A stretch of 64,000 nt of DNA from Meconema thalassinum (GCA_946902985.2 OX336393.1:364356779-364420778); one strand, 5' to 3'; shown: positions 1 to 11,322, numbered from the stretch's first letter. The notes: generated by a model not told the origin, from the letters alone. Numbers and translations are program-made.

Positions 1-1145
1 AGACTACCCACCCGGCTCTAGTGCTAGGCGGGACGCGACACAGTTCCGCCAGGGGCTATGGTCATCTTTATTTGTTTAAGAGCACTTTATAAACAAATGA
101 TTGAAGATTCTTGTCGAAGTTTCAAGAAATCCAAGATTTTTCCTGTACTATTGAGACAATTTGGAAGATTTTGGTACAAACCACACCTTCTAGCTCCCTC
201 TGGTTTAGGAGCTTGAGTTTGGTGAAACATATATACCTTAGCGTATTATATATTAAGATTATATATATGTGTATAATTAGATACGCAGGAAAGATGAAAT
301 CTTGGTAGAATGTTTTCAGGAGTTGAATGATTGTGACACACGTACTTGAGAGGATTTCTGAAGAACTCTTGGTAATGTACATTCCGTTTCCGCGCTGAAT
401 GGAGAGGCTCGGGAGATGTGTATTCAATCATCAGGGCCGGAGAAGAAGGACTTGCTCTGGTCAATAGCTAACTGAAAGCAAGGTGGGCACCTTTATACAC
501 AAGACGCCTCTCGAATGGAAGATGAAAGCAGGCAGATTCATGCAGCGCTAAGCGAGCTCTCCCTGGACTACTCAAAGCCCATTTATCAGCACCTGAAGTT
601 TGCCTACCATTTGGTCATTCAAAAAGAATATTTTTTAAACCTCAGGAATGTATTCCTCTCCATCTGTAAGTTTGGTGTTGGTTTCCACTGATGTGTGGAT
701 TTAAATATATATGTTATTTAATCCACCTTGTCGATACTAAAATATTGTTATTATTATTATTATTATTATTCTTGGTTCCCAATTTGGATCACGTGTAACT
801 TAATGCTTTCCGACCAGTCTTCATTTCTCTTCCCAGAACTTCGTCATTCGTTCACTCCTTAATTTTCTCTGCTCCTCAGATATTACGGGTTTGAGCCGGT
901 TCTTTGTGAAATTCGTGATTATCTACTTGAGTTCTGAACTTCTTTCTGTTTAGGATCAATTCAGATGTAGTTTTAATTTCTTCTGTGTCCTTCAAAACCT
1001 CCTCCACCCATTTCGTCCTCCTCAATCCAATTATAAATTTAAAATATTGTTGTTATTATTATGATCTCCATTATACAGCTTTGGATCTATTTGGTCGAGT
1101 GGAAATTTTAAGTACCGACTTTTTTCAAGGTTTGTAAAGAGAGAA
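1..1145. other. unassigned AT-rich sequence
   Basis: No coding potential or repeat family was recognised here. A (TTA)n microsatellite lies near 742-770. The rest is AT-rich unique-looking or strongly decayed sequence. Confidence 0.5.
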
Positions 1146-1592
1146 GGTTGGTTGGATCCTTAGTTTAGGAGCTGTGACAATGCGGTCATGTAGCCCCGTG
1201 TACTTTGGGTGTGTGTAGAATTTGTCTGATAACCGGTGTTATTGTGAGGCTGTACTTTTTTTTCATGTAGTTCCTACTTTTGGTACCAAATGCTACCATC
1301 CACGACACCTAGCTGCGGACGTGGCTACTAAATGCCATCGTAGTCAGGACCTGGCGTTGGAACTAATATAGCGATATCAAACCAATCTACAAATTTTAGC
1401 TTCCTCAAGTGTAGTTAGTGGAAGGTTCTATGACATGGGACCGCCGGCTTTACTTCCCCTACGAAGGAAGGCATACTGAGGGATTTTTAACGCTCTTAAA
1501 AATCCAACGACTTCGGCCGGTTTTTAACGCTCTCCCGCGATCTTGGGCAAAGAATCTCAGCATGTTACCAACTACGCCACCGAAGCCGCTGT
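1146..1592 (-). repeat. SINE-A copy, tRNA-headed
   Basis: On the minus strand the copy begins with the tRNA-like head common to this family (A box near TGGCGTAGTTGG, B box region decayed) and ends with the tail that reads CCCAAAGTACACGGGGCTAC in other copies, followed by (CCAA)n. Part of the head has been overwritten: a second copy of 'tttttaacgctct' sits where the B box should be, so this copy is probably not transcribable. The family is about 500 bp and recurs at least ten times in the window. Confidence 0.8.
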
Positions 1593-1970
1593 AATGAAAG
1601 AAGGACTGAGTAAACAATGGCTTGTAGCCTCCATAGATAGGAAGCCATGTCGAAACAAATACTTAATCCATGACCTCCCGTGACCAACGAATAAAAGTAA
1701 AGAGGGCAGCCGTGATCTATTTTAATAGAGGTGATGGTTATTCCTTAGGACTTAGGTAGATTTTTTAAATTTACTTCATTTGCAAATGGGGTAAATTTTT
1801 ACACTTACAGAAAATTACCAACGTCAATATCAAACACAATTAATGTACGGAAGTCGCGATTTGGAAACTATGGTTTATTTATTTATCCGAGTCTAAAACA
1901 CATACAAATATAAATTGAACTAAATTTCATTTCTCCTGTGTTCAACTGTTAGAATGGCACAGTCATTAGC
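1593..1970. other. unassigned sequence
   Basis: AT-rich sequence without a recognisable gene or repeat. Confidence 0.4.
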
Positions 1971-2090
1971 TTCTATCAATTCCTCCATAGCACACAATAA
2001 TCAATCATCAGGCAAATTCCACAGACACCCAAGTACATGGGTGTCCATGTCCATGGTGTCACAAAGCCCCTAATTGAATCAACAACTAAC
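1971..2090 (+). repeat. SINE tail fragment
   Basis: A degenerate plus-strand piece of the tail shared by SINE-A and SINE-C (acacccaagtacatggg, then a caaagcccctaattgaat stretch). No tRNA-like head is attached. Confidence 0.5.
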
Positions 2091-2144
2091 AATGTCGTAT
2101 CGTAATACTGTATTATGTCTTCCGCCATAAATTCGCAAGTTCGT

Positions 2145-2527
2145 CATTAATAATAATATCGTATGGCCTCGGTGCCGGGTGCAAGCTTCTTTAATTGACA
2201 CCCAGAGGGCAACTTGCATGTCGAATTTTATCGCTCCTTGAAGCGCTTTGAAAGTCAAGGAGGTTAGATATCTAACCTCCTTGACACTATAGCGCTTTCT
2301 AGTAGAGAAATGTGGAACTTTGTGTTGACGGAAAATCCCGAGAATAATTTTGCCATTATGAACACGGCCTACTGAATTCAAATGGGTTCTTTTACACGCC
2401 AACATTGTACGACATGCGTATCGTGATTTTTATCGCCTTTCAAAAATCACTTAGCATGGCCAGGAGCGAACCTGCAAGCTTGGGGTTGGCAGTCCGCCAC
2501 GATAACCTCTCACCCACCGTGGCAAGC
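2145..2527 (-). repeat. SINE-B copy with (TTA)n tail
   Basis: Minus-strand copy of a second tRNA-headed SINE. Its head has complementary ends (CCACGG and CCGTGG), an A box like GGTGAGTGG and a B box like GGTTCGCTCC. The body ends in ggccatacgatat followed by (TTA)n. The same unit occurs at 3477, 10917, 38569 and 48237. Confidence 0.85.
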
Positions 2528-3077
2528 TAGTTCGGCGTTAAAGTGTGGTTTAGAAATATGCCTACCTAGAGAGTTGTATTGTACGAACATACCGTATTTC
2601 TCTTGTAAAACAGAACATTCTAAATTCCAATCTGGTTGTAATTAATTTGAATGTGACACATTAATCACACAACATTCCGAAGTCTCCACACTATACCTAC
2701 TTGTTCACTTTAACCGAACCTAGCTCATCTTCCTGTCAGAAACTTGACACTTTGAATATATATTTTTGCCACTAGAGACTGGCATCATTTGAAATGCGAG
2801 GATATCATTGAGAGCCATTGTGAAGCGAGTGTGCAGGTGACATCCCCCAGGGCACGACTGTAATCTGCGGCAGATTTAATTTATATTCCTGTGACATTTA
2901 CAGCAATGCAGATGTATTAAGCGCTTTTACAATAAGACAGAACAAATAGCCAGTGTCTATCACATCGTTTATTTCTACTCTTCTTTTTCCCGATACTGTA
3001 ATTATTTAAAATTCATTGTAGCCCTGGGGTGGATTTATTGCGTTTAGAATTGGTAATAATAATAATAATAATTGCGT
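2528..3077. other. unassigned sequence
   Basis: Nothing recognisable except a short (TAA)n run near 3054-3071. Confidence 0.4.
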
Positions 3078-3231
3078 GCTTCGATGGAGTAGTCGGTAGC
3101 ATGTTGAACTGCTATGCCCAAGATAGCGGGTTCAAACCAGGCCGAAGTCGTCGGATTTTTAAGAGCGTTAAAATCCTTCAGTATGCCTTCCTTCGGAGGG
3201 GAAGTAAAGCTAGCGGAACCATGTAATGGAT

Positions 3232-3274
<43 letters not shown>

Positions 3275-3275
3275 A
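3078..3275 (+). repeat. SINE-A 5' fragment ending in (TTA)n
   Basis: The tRNA-like head (cttcgatggagtagtcggt, then gggttcaaacc) and the first part of the SINE-A body are present. At 3231 the body is replaced by a long (TTA)n tract. The tail is missing, so the copy was truncated or the microsatellite expanded at a break. Confidence 0.8.
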
Positions 3276-3476
3276 CACAACGTGTACAAAAAGAAAGAAA
3301 TGTAATTATTGAATTACTAAGAAAAACACTGATTTCTATCTATCTTAAGCAAATGTGCTGATCAGTTGTTCCCAAGATGGTACAGGAAGCATAGCTCCCC
3401 ACATAGGCGACATATAGGCTACACTTATCTGTCGGTTTGTGGAATCTCGTTATTGTACACCTTTTACCATGAAAAC
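3276..3476. other. unassigned sequence
   Basis: Short unassigned spacer between two SINEs; no gene seen. Confidence 0.4.
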
Positions 3477-3866
3477 AGCTTGCCATGGTGGGTGAGTGGT
3501 TAACGTGTCGGACTACCAACCCCAAGCTTGCAGGTTCGCTCCTGGCCGTGGTAAGTGATTTTTGAAAGGCGACAACAATCACGACATGCATGTCATACGT
3601 TGTTGGCAAGTTAAAGAACCCATTTGAATTCAGTAGGCCATGTTTATAATGGCAAAATTAATCTCAGGATTTTCCACCAACACAAAGTTCCTCCATTCTC
3701 TACTAGAAAGCGCTATAGTGTCACGGAGCTTAGATATCTTAAATTCTTGACTTTCATAGCGTTCCAAGGAACGACGAACTTCGATATGCAAGCTGCCCTC
3801 TGGGTGTCAAGGCCATACGATATAATAATAATAATAATAATTATTATTATTATTATTATTATTATA
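3477..3866 (+). repeat. SINE-B copy
   Basis: Plus-strand copy: head gcttgccatggtgggtgagt, B box aggttcgctcctgg, body ending ggccatacgatat. The tail is (ATA)n running into (TTA)n, a self-complementary microsatellite at about 3822-3865. Confidence 0.85.
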
Positions 3867-4193
3867 CCGACAGTAGTGGCTACGCGGGCTAAAGCGCTGC
3901 GTTAGGTCAAGGGGCCAAGCTCTCTGCTGACTCGGTAGACGCGTGGGTTTGAGCCCAACCGTCGGCTGTCCTTGAAATGGTTTTCCGTGGTTTCCCATTT
4001 TCAACACCAGGCAAATGCTGGGACAGTACCTTCTGACAGGCCACGGCCGCTTCCTTCCACATCCTTGCCCAGTTTCAATCATCTTCATCCATTCCATCTC
4101 TCATCCCGGCGCGCAGGTCGCCCACGGGCGTCGACTAGAAAGACCTGCACTCGGCCTCTCAGGAGGCTACACGACAAAAAAAAAAAAAAAAAA
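3867..4193 (+). repeat. SINE-E copy with poly(A)
   Basis: The head runs accgacagtagtggctacgc to acccaaccgtcggctg-like ends, so its ends can pair (CCGAC / GTCGG) as in a tRNA acceptor stem, with a B-box-like gggtttgagccc. The body holds the ccacggccgcttccttcc block shared with SINE-C, D and E. It ends aggaggctacacgac followed by about 20 A, typical of LINE-mobilised RNA. Confidence 0.75.
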
Positions 4194-4216
4194 ATTATTA
4201 TTATTATTATTATTAC
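4194..4216. repeat. (TTA)n microsatellite
   Basis: Simple repeat directly after the SINE-E poly(A) tract. Confidence 0.9.
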
Positions 4217-4455
4217 CATGAAAACCATGTGCAGCGTAGTTTTATGGCATCGAAAAGAACCTACCACTACGATTGGTAGTGGGTACCCAAATTTGTGGGT
4301 TATATTTCGTTAGAAACGCTTTGTGAAGTTCCAACGTTCGTCGCTAGGTGTCAGTGGCATCTGGTAGCCAAAGTTTGAACTACTTTAAATTGAACCTGCT
4401 CATTCATCTTCATTCATTTCATCTCATCCACGGGCGACGGTACTTGTAGCTCACC
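4217..4455 (+). repeat. SINE-A/D chimera, left part
   Basis: The middle of SINE-A (tttatggcat, aagttccaacgttcgtcgc, agccaaagtttgaac) passes directly into the tail module of SINE-D (gacggtacttgtagctcacc). The right part resumes at 5013 after an inserted hAT-like element. Another copy with the same A-body/D-tail joint is at 10372-10803, so this is a subfamily and not a one-off junction. Confidence 0.7.
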
Positions 4456-5012
4456 CAGGCCCGTATTTACAGGGGGACCAACTGGGCACTACCGAGGGCG
4501 GCAGGTTTTAGGGGCGGCAAAATTTCTGAAAAGCTGTACAAATCCACTTGGCCATTCAATGTAAAGTTATTTAAATTTTAAATACCCCCACAGGGGAATA
4601 TTATTGTCGCACAATGGCAATGCTGATTATTTAAGGGCATACAAAAAAGGATCGTCTTAGTCATCTTGATTTTCTTGCTGTTGAATCTGACTTGAAAGTG
4701 AAATTGTGCTAATGAAGAAATCCTAAACTTGCCTGCAAATTACAAGACCCCTCGTTATTCAAATAATTGATGATTTGGCCATTGGTTGTGTATGGTATCT
4801 GTTAAAATTCAATGTAAATTCTTTACATAGTTCCTTTCCTATTTGTAATTTTAGTAAACGCATAGTTATAGTGTTTGCCACTCTAAGTTAAATACACATA
4901 CAGATGATGAATGTGTTAAGGAATCTTCTATAAATCTACATATTTTAAGTCGGGGGCAGCATTTTTTTTTTTTTTTTGCAAGGGTGTCAGGACCCCTAAA
5001 TACGGACGTGTT
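4456..5012. mobile_element. hAT-like non-autonomous DNA element
   Basis: The element begins CAGGCCCGTATTTA and ends in the near-complement TAAATACGGACGTGTT. It splits a SINE tail, and the interrupted sequence AGCTCACC is repeated on both sides (4448-4455 and 5013-5020), an 8-bp target-site duplication as in the hAT superfamily. The internal ggcggcaggttttagg stretch resembles many hAT termini. There is no open frame of note, so it must have been moved in trans. Confidence 0.65.
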
Positions 5013-5105
5013 AGCTCACCCCATGGATGTCCGCACAGAAGCAGCTACAAACTCTGGCGAGCCGAACAAGTCTTCGGACACTCCTGGCACTAAAAGCCAA
5101 CCGCT
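5013..5105 (+). repeat. SINE-A/D chimera, right part
   Basis: The SINE-D tail continues after the inserted element (tagctcacccca, cggacactcctggcac, aaaagccaaccgc) and ends in (TAA)n at about 5106-5132. Confidence 0.75.
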
Positions 5106-5299
5106 AAATAATAAATAATAATAATAATAATATCGTAATGACAATAATCATACTAATGGTTCAGGAAACGTAAAATCGAGGTCAGCATGAAAACAGCCAC
5201 CCAACAATCCACCAAGAACACCAGAATTGGCAGACAACAACTACAGCTAAAACATAACTTCCGTGGTCTATAGCTGGCCCAAACGACTGAAAAATAATA

Positions 5300-5645
5300 C
5301 ATACATTTTCATTTGAGACTGGGCTGCCTTTCAGAGTCCAGTCTGCAAGCCTCTGTTTGCTAACAAGTTTCCTTCAAGATGCCCTATTATTAGTTAGCAT
5401 TTAGGCCTCCTCTGCTTTTACACCTCTAACTTTTGAGGTCGTTCAACACTGAATTTAACCATCGCCTTCTAAGTCTACCTCTACTTCTCTTACCCTCTAC
5501 TGCCGAACTCATTAACCTCTTAAGTAATCTCTCCTCCCCCATTCTCTTCACATGACCCCACCATCTGAGTCGACTCATTCGAACAGCTTCATCTAACGTG
5601 TTCATTTCTAACTTAGCCATTATCTCTTCATTACGAGCACCTTCC
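5300..5645 (-). pseudogene. LINE 3' coding remnant
   Basis: Minus-strand translation over 5426-5620 contains LRWWGHVKRMGEERLLKRLM and then KRSRGRLRRRWL, the conserved end of many insect non-LTR retrotransposon ORF2 proteins downstream of the reverse transcriptase. The 64-codon frame is all that remains; catalytic reverse transcriptase motifs are absent. The clade is not certain. This is a different LINE family from the copies at 6583, 17372 and 30010. Confidence 0.7.
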
Positions 5646-5649
5646 TGAA

Positions 5650-5680
5650 TAACAATAATAATAATAATAATAATAATAAA
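5650..5680. repeat. (AAT)n microsatellite
   Basis: Simple repeat next to the LINE remnant. Confidence 0.85.
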
Positions 5681-6582
5681 TATTAAACCTGAGGTGCTTT
5701 ATGCTAGTGATACGTTGACGTTACACACTAAGGGCGACTTGGAAAAAATCCTCACAGAGGAAAGAAAAATAATAAGGAAGTCATTATCCGCAGGTTATCC
5801 ACTATTCGCACAGCCATGCAAACAACATCCGCATCCGCGCAGGACTTTACGTATGTCACTGTAATCTGAGTCCACCGCCCGCCTTGGTGAGAGACAAGCA
5901 GCTTGACCACTGCACCTCCAAGCTGTATAATGATCTGTTTCATGGTGTAATATGGATCACGTGCCTTGGCTATTATACAATTGTTAATAATGTAGATCTG
6001 TGCAGACGTCCTGATTGAGTTTCTTGCTAACACTGTTCAGTAAGCTATTCACACACCACTCACTCACCTGTTCCACCGAGTTACGCAGTCAGCCAATCAC
6101 GAAGAAAGGTTTCGGCAGTAGCATACAAAGCTAAACCAGACACAATACAATGCCACCATTTTGTAACGCGATCTAAGATTTGCCACTGCACTAAAGGACC
6201 AGGCTGCTTGCCTCTCAGCGACGTGAACCGGGTTCGATTTGTGAGGAATGCATGAGTGATTTTCCAAGTGAAATAACACGTCCTGTGGTATGGATTTCAC
6301 GCAACCTCTTGTCTCAAACATCACTAAATTAACAGTGACGTAAAACTGCAAGTTCCCTTTATTGATGACCAGGAGCCTATTAAATACGGTAGTAAAACTC
6401 AGCAATTTTTCAAGGTTTATGCCATGTCTTGTGTGGAGTTTCGCTAGAAACACCAAGCTGGATCATCAGTGCCCTGATACCAACAGGAGTACCGAACCAA
6501 GCACTAGAAAAATTGCTCAGATTTTATTCACGGACCGTGAAAGCCAATATACCATCTTTTTGGAAGCCTTTTTAGGGAGGTG
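5681..6582. other. unassigned, with tRNA-like fragments
   Basis: No gene was recognised. A decayed tRNA-like stretch is visible near 6185-6240 (gaaccgggttcgattt resembles a B box), probably old SINE debris. A segment at 6507-6556 recurs at 7340-7391. Confidence 0.4.
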
Positions 6583-6832
6583 AAAGGCTTTCCACATTTC
6601 AAACGCTTCAATTCTCTTCTTTTCTGCTGCACAAATAGTCCAAGTGTCAATTCCATACAGCGCCACGTTCCAGACAAAGACTTTTAAAAATGACTTCCTA
6701 ATACCTAAATCTATATTCGATGTCAACAGATTCCTTTTCTGTAGGAATGCTTTCCTTGCCTGTGCTAACCTACTTATTATATCCTCTTTACTTCGTCCAT
6801 CACTGGTTATTTTGCTTCCCAAGTAACAGAAG
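6583..6832 (-). pseudogene. LINE ORF2 C-terminal fragment
   Basis: The minus-strand translation reads GSKITSDGRSKEDIISRLAQ, then ARKAFLQKRNLLTSNIDLGI and an ALYGIDTWTI-like motif, as found C-terminal to the reverse transcriptase of insect APE-type (RTE-like) non-LTR elements. It matches the plus-strand fragment at 30010 closely. It is 5'-truncated and then broken, leaving only about 80 codons, so it is inactive. Confidence 0.75.
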
Positions 6833-6837
6833 TCACC

Positions 6838-7171
6838 TACCGGGTGAGTTAGCCGTGGTCGTTACGGCATGACATCCGGGAGGCGAGGAGGTTCGAATCC
6901 CTCCACCAGCAACCTTGAAGATGGTCTTCCGTGGTTTCCCATCTTCCTTCCAGGCAAATGCCGGGGTTGGTCCCTAACTATAGGCCACAGCCGCTACCTT
7001 CCAACTCCTTGTCCTTACATTCAAACTTTCCTCCCCAGACAACACTCCACACGCGACGGTACGTGTAGCTCACCCATTGGGTGTCCGCCTCGAAGCAGCT
7101 ACAAAAACTGGCGAGTCGAACATGTCCTCGGACACTCCCTGCACTAAAAGCCATACGCTCAAAATAAAATA
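6838..7171 (+). repeat. SINE-D copy
   Basis: tRNA-like head accgggtgagttagccgtgg with B box gaggttcgaatccctcc, then the gtggtttcccat and gccacagccgctaccttcc body blocks, then the D tail (gtagctcacccattgggtgt, cggacactccctgcac, aaaagccatacgc) and an A-rich end. This copy has head and tail together, so it serves as the reference for the D tail in the chimeras. Confidence 0.8.
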
Positions 7172-7399
7172 AAAAACCTTCAACTCTCACAGTTAAGAGG
7201 CGCATGAGCGCTTCATAAGAAGGGGGAGGTAGTGCACAGTTCGCTACTCCTGTGGGGGTCCGGACGTGGGCACCAAGAGCCGCTGATGAGCCAGCTTGGT
7301 GTCCTCGGCGAAACCCCACACAAGACACAGCACAAACCTAGAAAAATAGCTGAGTTTTAATTCACCGGCCGTGAAAGCCAATATACCATATTAAATAGT
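7172..7399. other. unassigned sequence
   Basis: No recognised element. Positions 7340-7391 repeat the sequence at 6507-6556. Confidence 0.4.
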
Positions 7400-7795
7400 A
7401 CTTAACTCATTTAGTGGTCATTTAGCCCCGTGTTGTGTATATAGGCTATATTGACTCTTATATTTGTCTGATAACCTGTGTTATTGTGACATATGTAATA
7501 GTGTGTATTTGTAAGAAAGTGTGGATTGGGAAGGAATCGGCCGTGGTCTTAAGTTAGAAACCATCCCGGCATTTGCCTGGATTAGAAGTGAGAAACCACG
7601 GAAAACCACTTCCAGGATGGCTGAGGTGGAAATCAAACCCACCAATTCTCAGTTTTGCCTTATGAGGCTGATTGCACCTAGTGTTCCAGTCCTCAAACCA
7701 GAATTACAATTTTTGGCAGAGCCAGGAATCGAACTCGGACTTCTTAGGCGACAGCCAAGATTGCTAGCCAATGCACCACAAGGTGGTCCAATACA
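7400..7795 (-). repeat. SINE-C copy
   Basis: Minus-strand SINE-C: tRNA-like head ending in the revcomp of gaggtggtcc at the right edge, a body with gtggttttccgtggtttc-type blocks, and a 3' tail related to that of SINE-A. The head strand reads with a B-box-like ggttcgattcctgg in better copies. Confidence 0.75.
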
Positions 7796-7805
7796 TATTG
7801 TGTTC

Positions 7806-8252
7806 GGTGGCTTCGGTGGCGTAGTCGGTAGCATGCTGAGCTTATATGCCCAAGGTCGCGGGTTCAAACCCGGCCGAAGACGTCGGATTTTTAAGATGTC
7901 ATAGACTTATGGCATGAAAAAGAACTTCCCATATACTATACTTGTGTGAAGCCAAAATGTGTAGGTTAGGATTGATAACGCTCTATTAGTTCCAACGTCC
8001 GCCACCAGGTGCTGTTTGAGATGGCATCTAGTAGCCATGTCCTCAAGCTAGGTGCCGTGGACGGTAGCATTTGTTAGCAAAAGTAGGAACTACTTGAAAT
8101 TATCGTCTGCAGTCCTTACTTGAATTAAAACAGATAACACAAACTAATACAGCCATCACAATTAACACCGGTTATCAGGCAGATTCTACACACACCCAAA
8201 ATACACGGGGCTACATGACCGCGTTGTCGCTGACCCTAAACTAAGGAACCAA
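7806..8252 (+). repeat. SINE-A copy with internal deletion
   Basis: The tRNA-like head is well preserved: GGCTTCGG and CCGAAG can pair as an acceptor stem, the A box is TGGCGTAGTCGG and the B box GGTTCAAACCC. After gtcggatttttaag about 60 bp of body are missing. The tail ends gaccctaaactaaggaacc. Confidence 0.85.
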
Positions 8253-8780
8253 ATATGTTCGTTTTTAGGCATGAGCCTATGTTTTAAACGAACAACTCTT
8301 ATACGTTAAAAGAACATTTCTACCAAAACAAGGTTTAATGTTAGCGAACTGAAATGGTAAGTAATGTGCTTGAAAGCAGTTTATTTTTGCTGATAACCGT
8401 GGTGATGTCTGTGTCACTGTGACAGACTGCTGAAGGTATTCAGGCAGCTAGTCGGCTGAAAATACACATATGTGTTGTCACTAATCGGCCTCCCTCTGCC
8501 CTCATTCCCAGTAATTGAACTCTTTTCGCAAATTGCCCATTGATGTATTATGTGGCTTCATTTACACTCTGAATAGTGCAATATGTTTGCCGCAATGCGT
8601 GATGGGACGCCCATAAATTATTACCAGCTACTGTAGCCATGTTGTTATTTCCAGCCTGTATTGGCCCTGGGATGAACACGTAAGGTGATCACTGAGTTAT
8701 CCAACACCGTGGTGAAGGAGCTTTATCAAACACATGCTTAACAAAATATTTCTTCAACTGTGAAATGTTTTTTGGAGTTT
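8253..8780. other. unassigned sequence with a hairpin
   Basis: No gene seen. A two-step stem-loop lies at 8257-8293: GTTCGTTT pairs with AAACGAAC, and inside it TAGGC with GCCTA. Confidence 0.45.
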
Positions 8781-9284
8781 GGTTGGTTGGTTCCTCAGTG
8801 TAGGGGCTGCGACAACGTGGTCAGTAGCCCCGTGTACTTTGGATGTGTGTAGAATTTGTCTGATAACTGGTATTAATTGTGATGGTTGTATTAGTGTGTG
8901 CTATCTGTAATTCAGGTAGAAGGACTGCAGACGATTTTTTTTTCAAGAAGTTCCTACCAAATGCTACCGTTCACGACACCTAGCTGTGGACGTGGCTACT
9001 AAATGTCATCGCAGTCAGCACCTGATAGCGAACGTTGGAATTAATATAGCGTTATCAAACTTGCCTACAAATTTTTGCTTCCACAAGTGTAGTCAGTGGA
9101 TGATTCTTTTTCATGCCATAAATCTGTGACATGGGACCACCGCGCGGGCTTTACTTCTCCTGTGAAGAAAGGCATACTGAGGGATTTTTAACGCTCTTAA
9201 ATAATCCGACGAGTTCGGCTGGGTTTGAACCCGCGATCTTGGGCATAGAAGCTCAGCATGCTACCAACTACGCCACCGAAGCCG
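8781..9284 (-). repeat. SINE-A copy, near full length
   Basis: The copy starts with the complement of the (CCAA)n tail (ggttggttgg) and runs to the complement of the tRNA-like head (ctacgccaccgaagccgc). It includes a normal B-box complement (gggtttgaaccc). Confidence 0.85.
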
Positions 9285-9640
9285 CTTTTATGGAGTTCAA
9301 GTAGAAATAATTAGAAAACTGATTAACCAACTCTACAGCATACCCAATAATATTGCTGGATGATTCTAATAAATAAATATTTCCTAACCAAAACCATTAA
9401 ATAATGAAACGAACGCAAATTTTGATTTTCCAAATAAGTTATCCTAACTCCGTCCCCTATATCCAGGTGTTACCTATTCATTTATTTCATGGAAAATGTA
9501 TTGTAACAGCCTTAGGATCACGTATAATAAATTTATTGAATTGTAAGCATAACGTTCATACATTTTTAGCCTATTTATGAAAAGAATTGGCTTATAATTT
9601 GTATTATTGCAGTCAAAGGCCATGCACTGTACTTTTCTTT
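9285..9640. other. unassigned sequence
   Basis: AT-rich sequence with no recognised feature. Confidence 0.4.
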
Positions 9641-9840
9641 TGAGGACGGGTCAGGGAAGGGATTTTGGAAGGAAAACGGCCGTGGACCTGTTGAAAGGAA
9701 CCATTCCGGCATTTGCCTGGTGGTGAAAATGGGAAACGACAAAAACCATTCTCAGAACGGCTGAGGTGGGATTCGAAACCACGCTCTCCCGATGCTAGCG
9801 AGGCACGTGGTAGCGCGTTAGCGCTCTCGGTCTTCGCAGC
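9641..9840 (-). repeat. SINE-I copy
   Basis: The minus strand has a tRNA-like head (gaccgagagcgctaacgcgc, then a B-box-like ggtttcgaatcccacc), followed by the gtttcccattttcaccac-type body block. A plus-strand relative is at 55061. It abuts the Helitron-type element on its right. Confidence 0.65.
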
Positions 9841-10371
9841 TTATGAGATGCGTATGTGTGTGTGTGTCCCTAACAAAATCGACATGGCCAGAGCTTTTCT
9901 AATGAAACTCAGTAAGTACATATTACTATTTAGTCCGATCTCGACCGTGCCTTACAAATTTTAATACGTTTCACCAATCCAACAGGGCGGCCGCGTGAAA
10001 TATTTCATTGGCATTCTATATCTCTGCAACAGTAACATACATCACCCTGGCATTTTGTACTGTACCGTGATAAAGGGTGCTACTAGACTTTCATAAACCT
10101 GTCAAGTACAAAACGAACATGGCGGCCAAGTGAATTTGAAACATTTTAATAGACTATCCTCGCGATTTAACAATCCTAACGCAGTGAAACTTGGTACAGC
10201 AAACGTGTATGCACCTTGTAATACACTGGCATCTAATTTAGTTCAATTGTTTACACAACCTCAAAATGGCGGCTGTGTGACATTTTAAATTTTATTTTTT
10301 TATTTTTTTGTGTCCTAATCATGCGATTGATACACATACGCAATAATCTTCATGTAATAGTACATAACTCC

Positions 10372-10803
10372 CATTTGTATTTATTTATCGTATGGCTTTT
10401 AGTGCCGGGAGTGTCCGAGGACATGTTCGGCTCGCCTGAATCTATAGCAGCTTCCAGCGAATACACTAAAGGGTGAGCTACAAGTTCCGTTCAATTTCAA
10501 GTAGTTCCAACTTTCGCCACCAGATATCAATGATACCTAGTGGTGAACGTTGGAACTTTGATAGAGCGTTCTGACGAAATCTAACCTAACAAATTTTGCT
10601 TTACACAAGTTTAGTCTGTGAAAGGATCTTTTACATGCCATAAATCTATGACATGGGACCGCCGGCTTTACTTCCCCTCCGAAGGAAGGCATACTGAAGG
10701 ATTTTTAACGCTCTTAAAAAATCCGACGACTTCGGCCGTGTTTGAATCCGCTATCTTGGGCATAGCAGTTCAGCATGCTACTGACTACGCCACCGAAGCC
10801 GCT
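10372..10803 (-). repeat. SINE-A/D chimera inside Helitron-type element
   Basis: On the minus strand a SINE-A head and body lead into the SINE-D tail (gagctacaag on the plus strand, ending at the complement of gccatacg). ATAACTCC flanks it on both sides (10364-10371 and 10804-10811), fitting a target-site duplication. It shows the same A-to-D joint as 4217-5105. Confidence 0.75.
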
Positions 10804-10915
10804 AATAACTCCTATGACCTACATATATAGAAATCCAACTTGGCGACCATCCGAAATATTTAGACATTTCCAAATATCTACGGATCTATTAGAGCAATCA
10901 AAATTGTGTACGTTG

Positions 10916-10916
<1 letters not shown>

Positions 10917-10954
<38 letters not shown>

Positions 10955-11322
10955 TCGTATGGCCTCGGATGCCGGGTGCAAGCTTTGTAATTTGACACCC
11001 AGAGGGTAGCTTGCATGTCGAATTTCGTTGTTCCTTGAATCACTATGAAAGTCAAGGAGGTTAGATATCTACGCTCCTTGAACACTATAGCGCTTTCTAG
11101 TAGAGAAATGAGGAACTTTGTGTTGGCGGAAACTCCCAAGATTAATTTTGCCATTATGAACACGGCCTACTGAATTCAAATGGGTTCTTTGGCATGCCAA
11201 CATCGTATGACATGCGTGTCGTATTTTTGCCACCCTTCAAAAATCACTTACCACGGCCAGGAGCGAACCTCCAATCTTGGGGTTAGTAGACCGACACGCT
11301 ATCCACTCACTCACCGTGATAA
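10917..11322 (-). repeat. SINE-B copy inside Helitron-type element
   Basis: It starts with a (TAA)n tract and atatcgtatggcctcgg and ends with the head complement (actcaccgtgataaag). The Helitron-type element resumes to its right. Confidence 0.85.

Noticed and set aside
7806..7880. tRNA gene-like sequences at the heads of SINEs (also 28741, 15146, 45203 and others)
   Set aside because: Acceptor-stem pairing and A/B boxes are clear, but each continues into a dispersed SINE body. They are SINE promoters, not tRNA genes.
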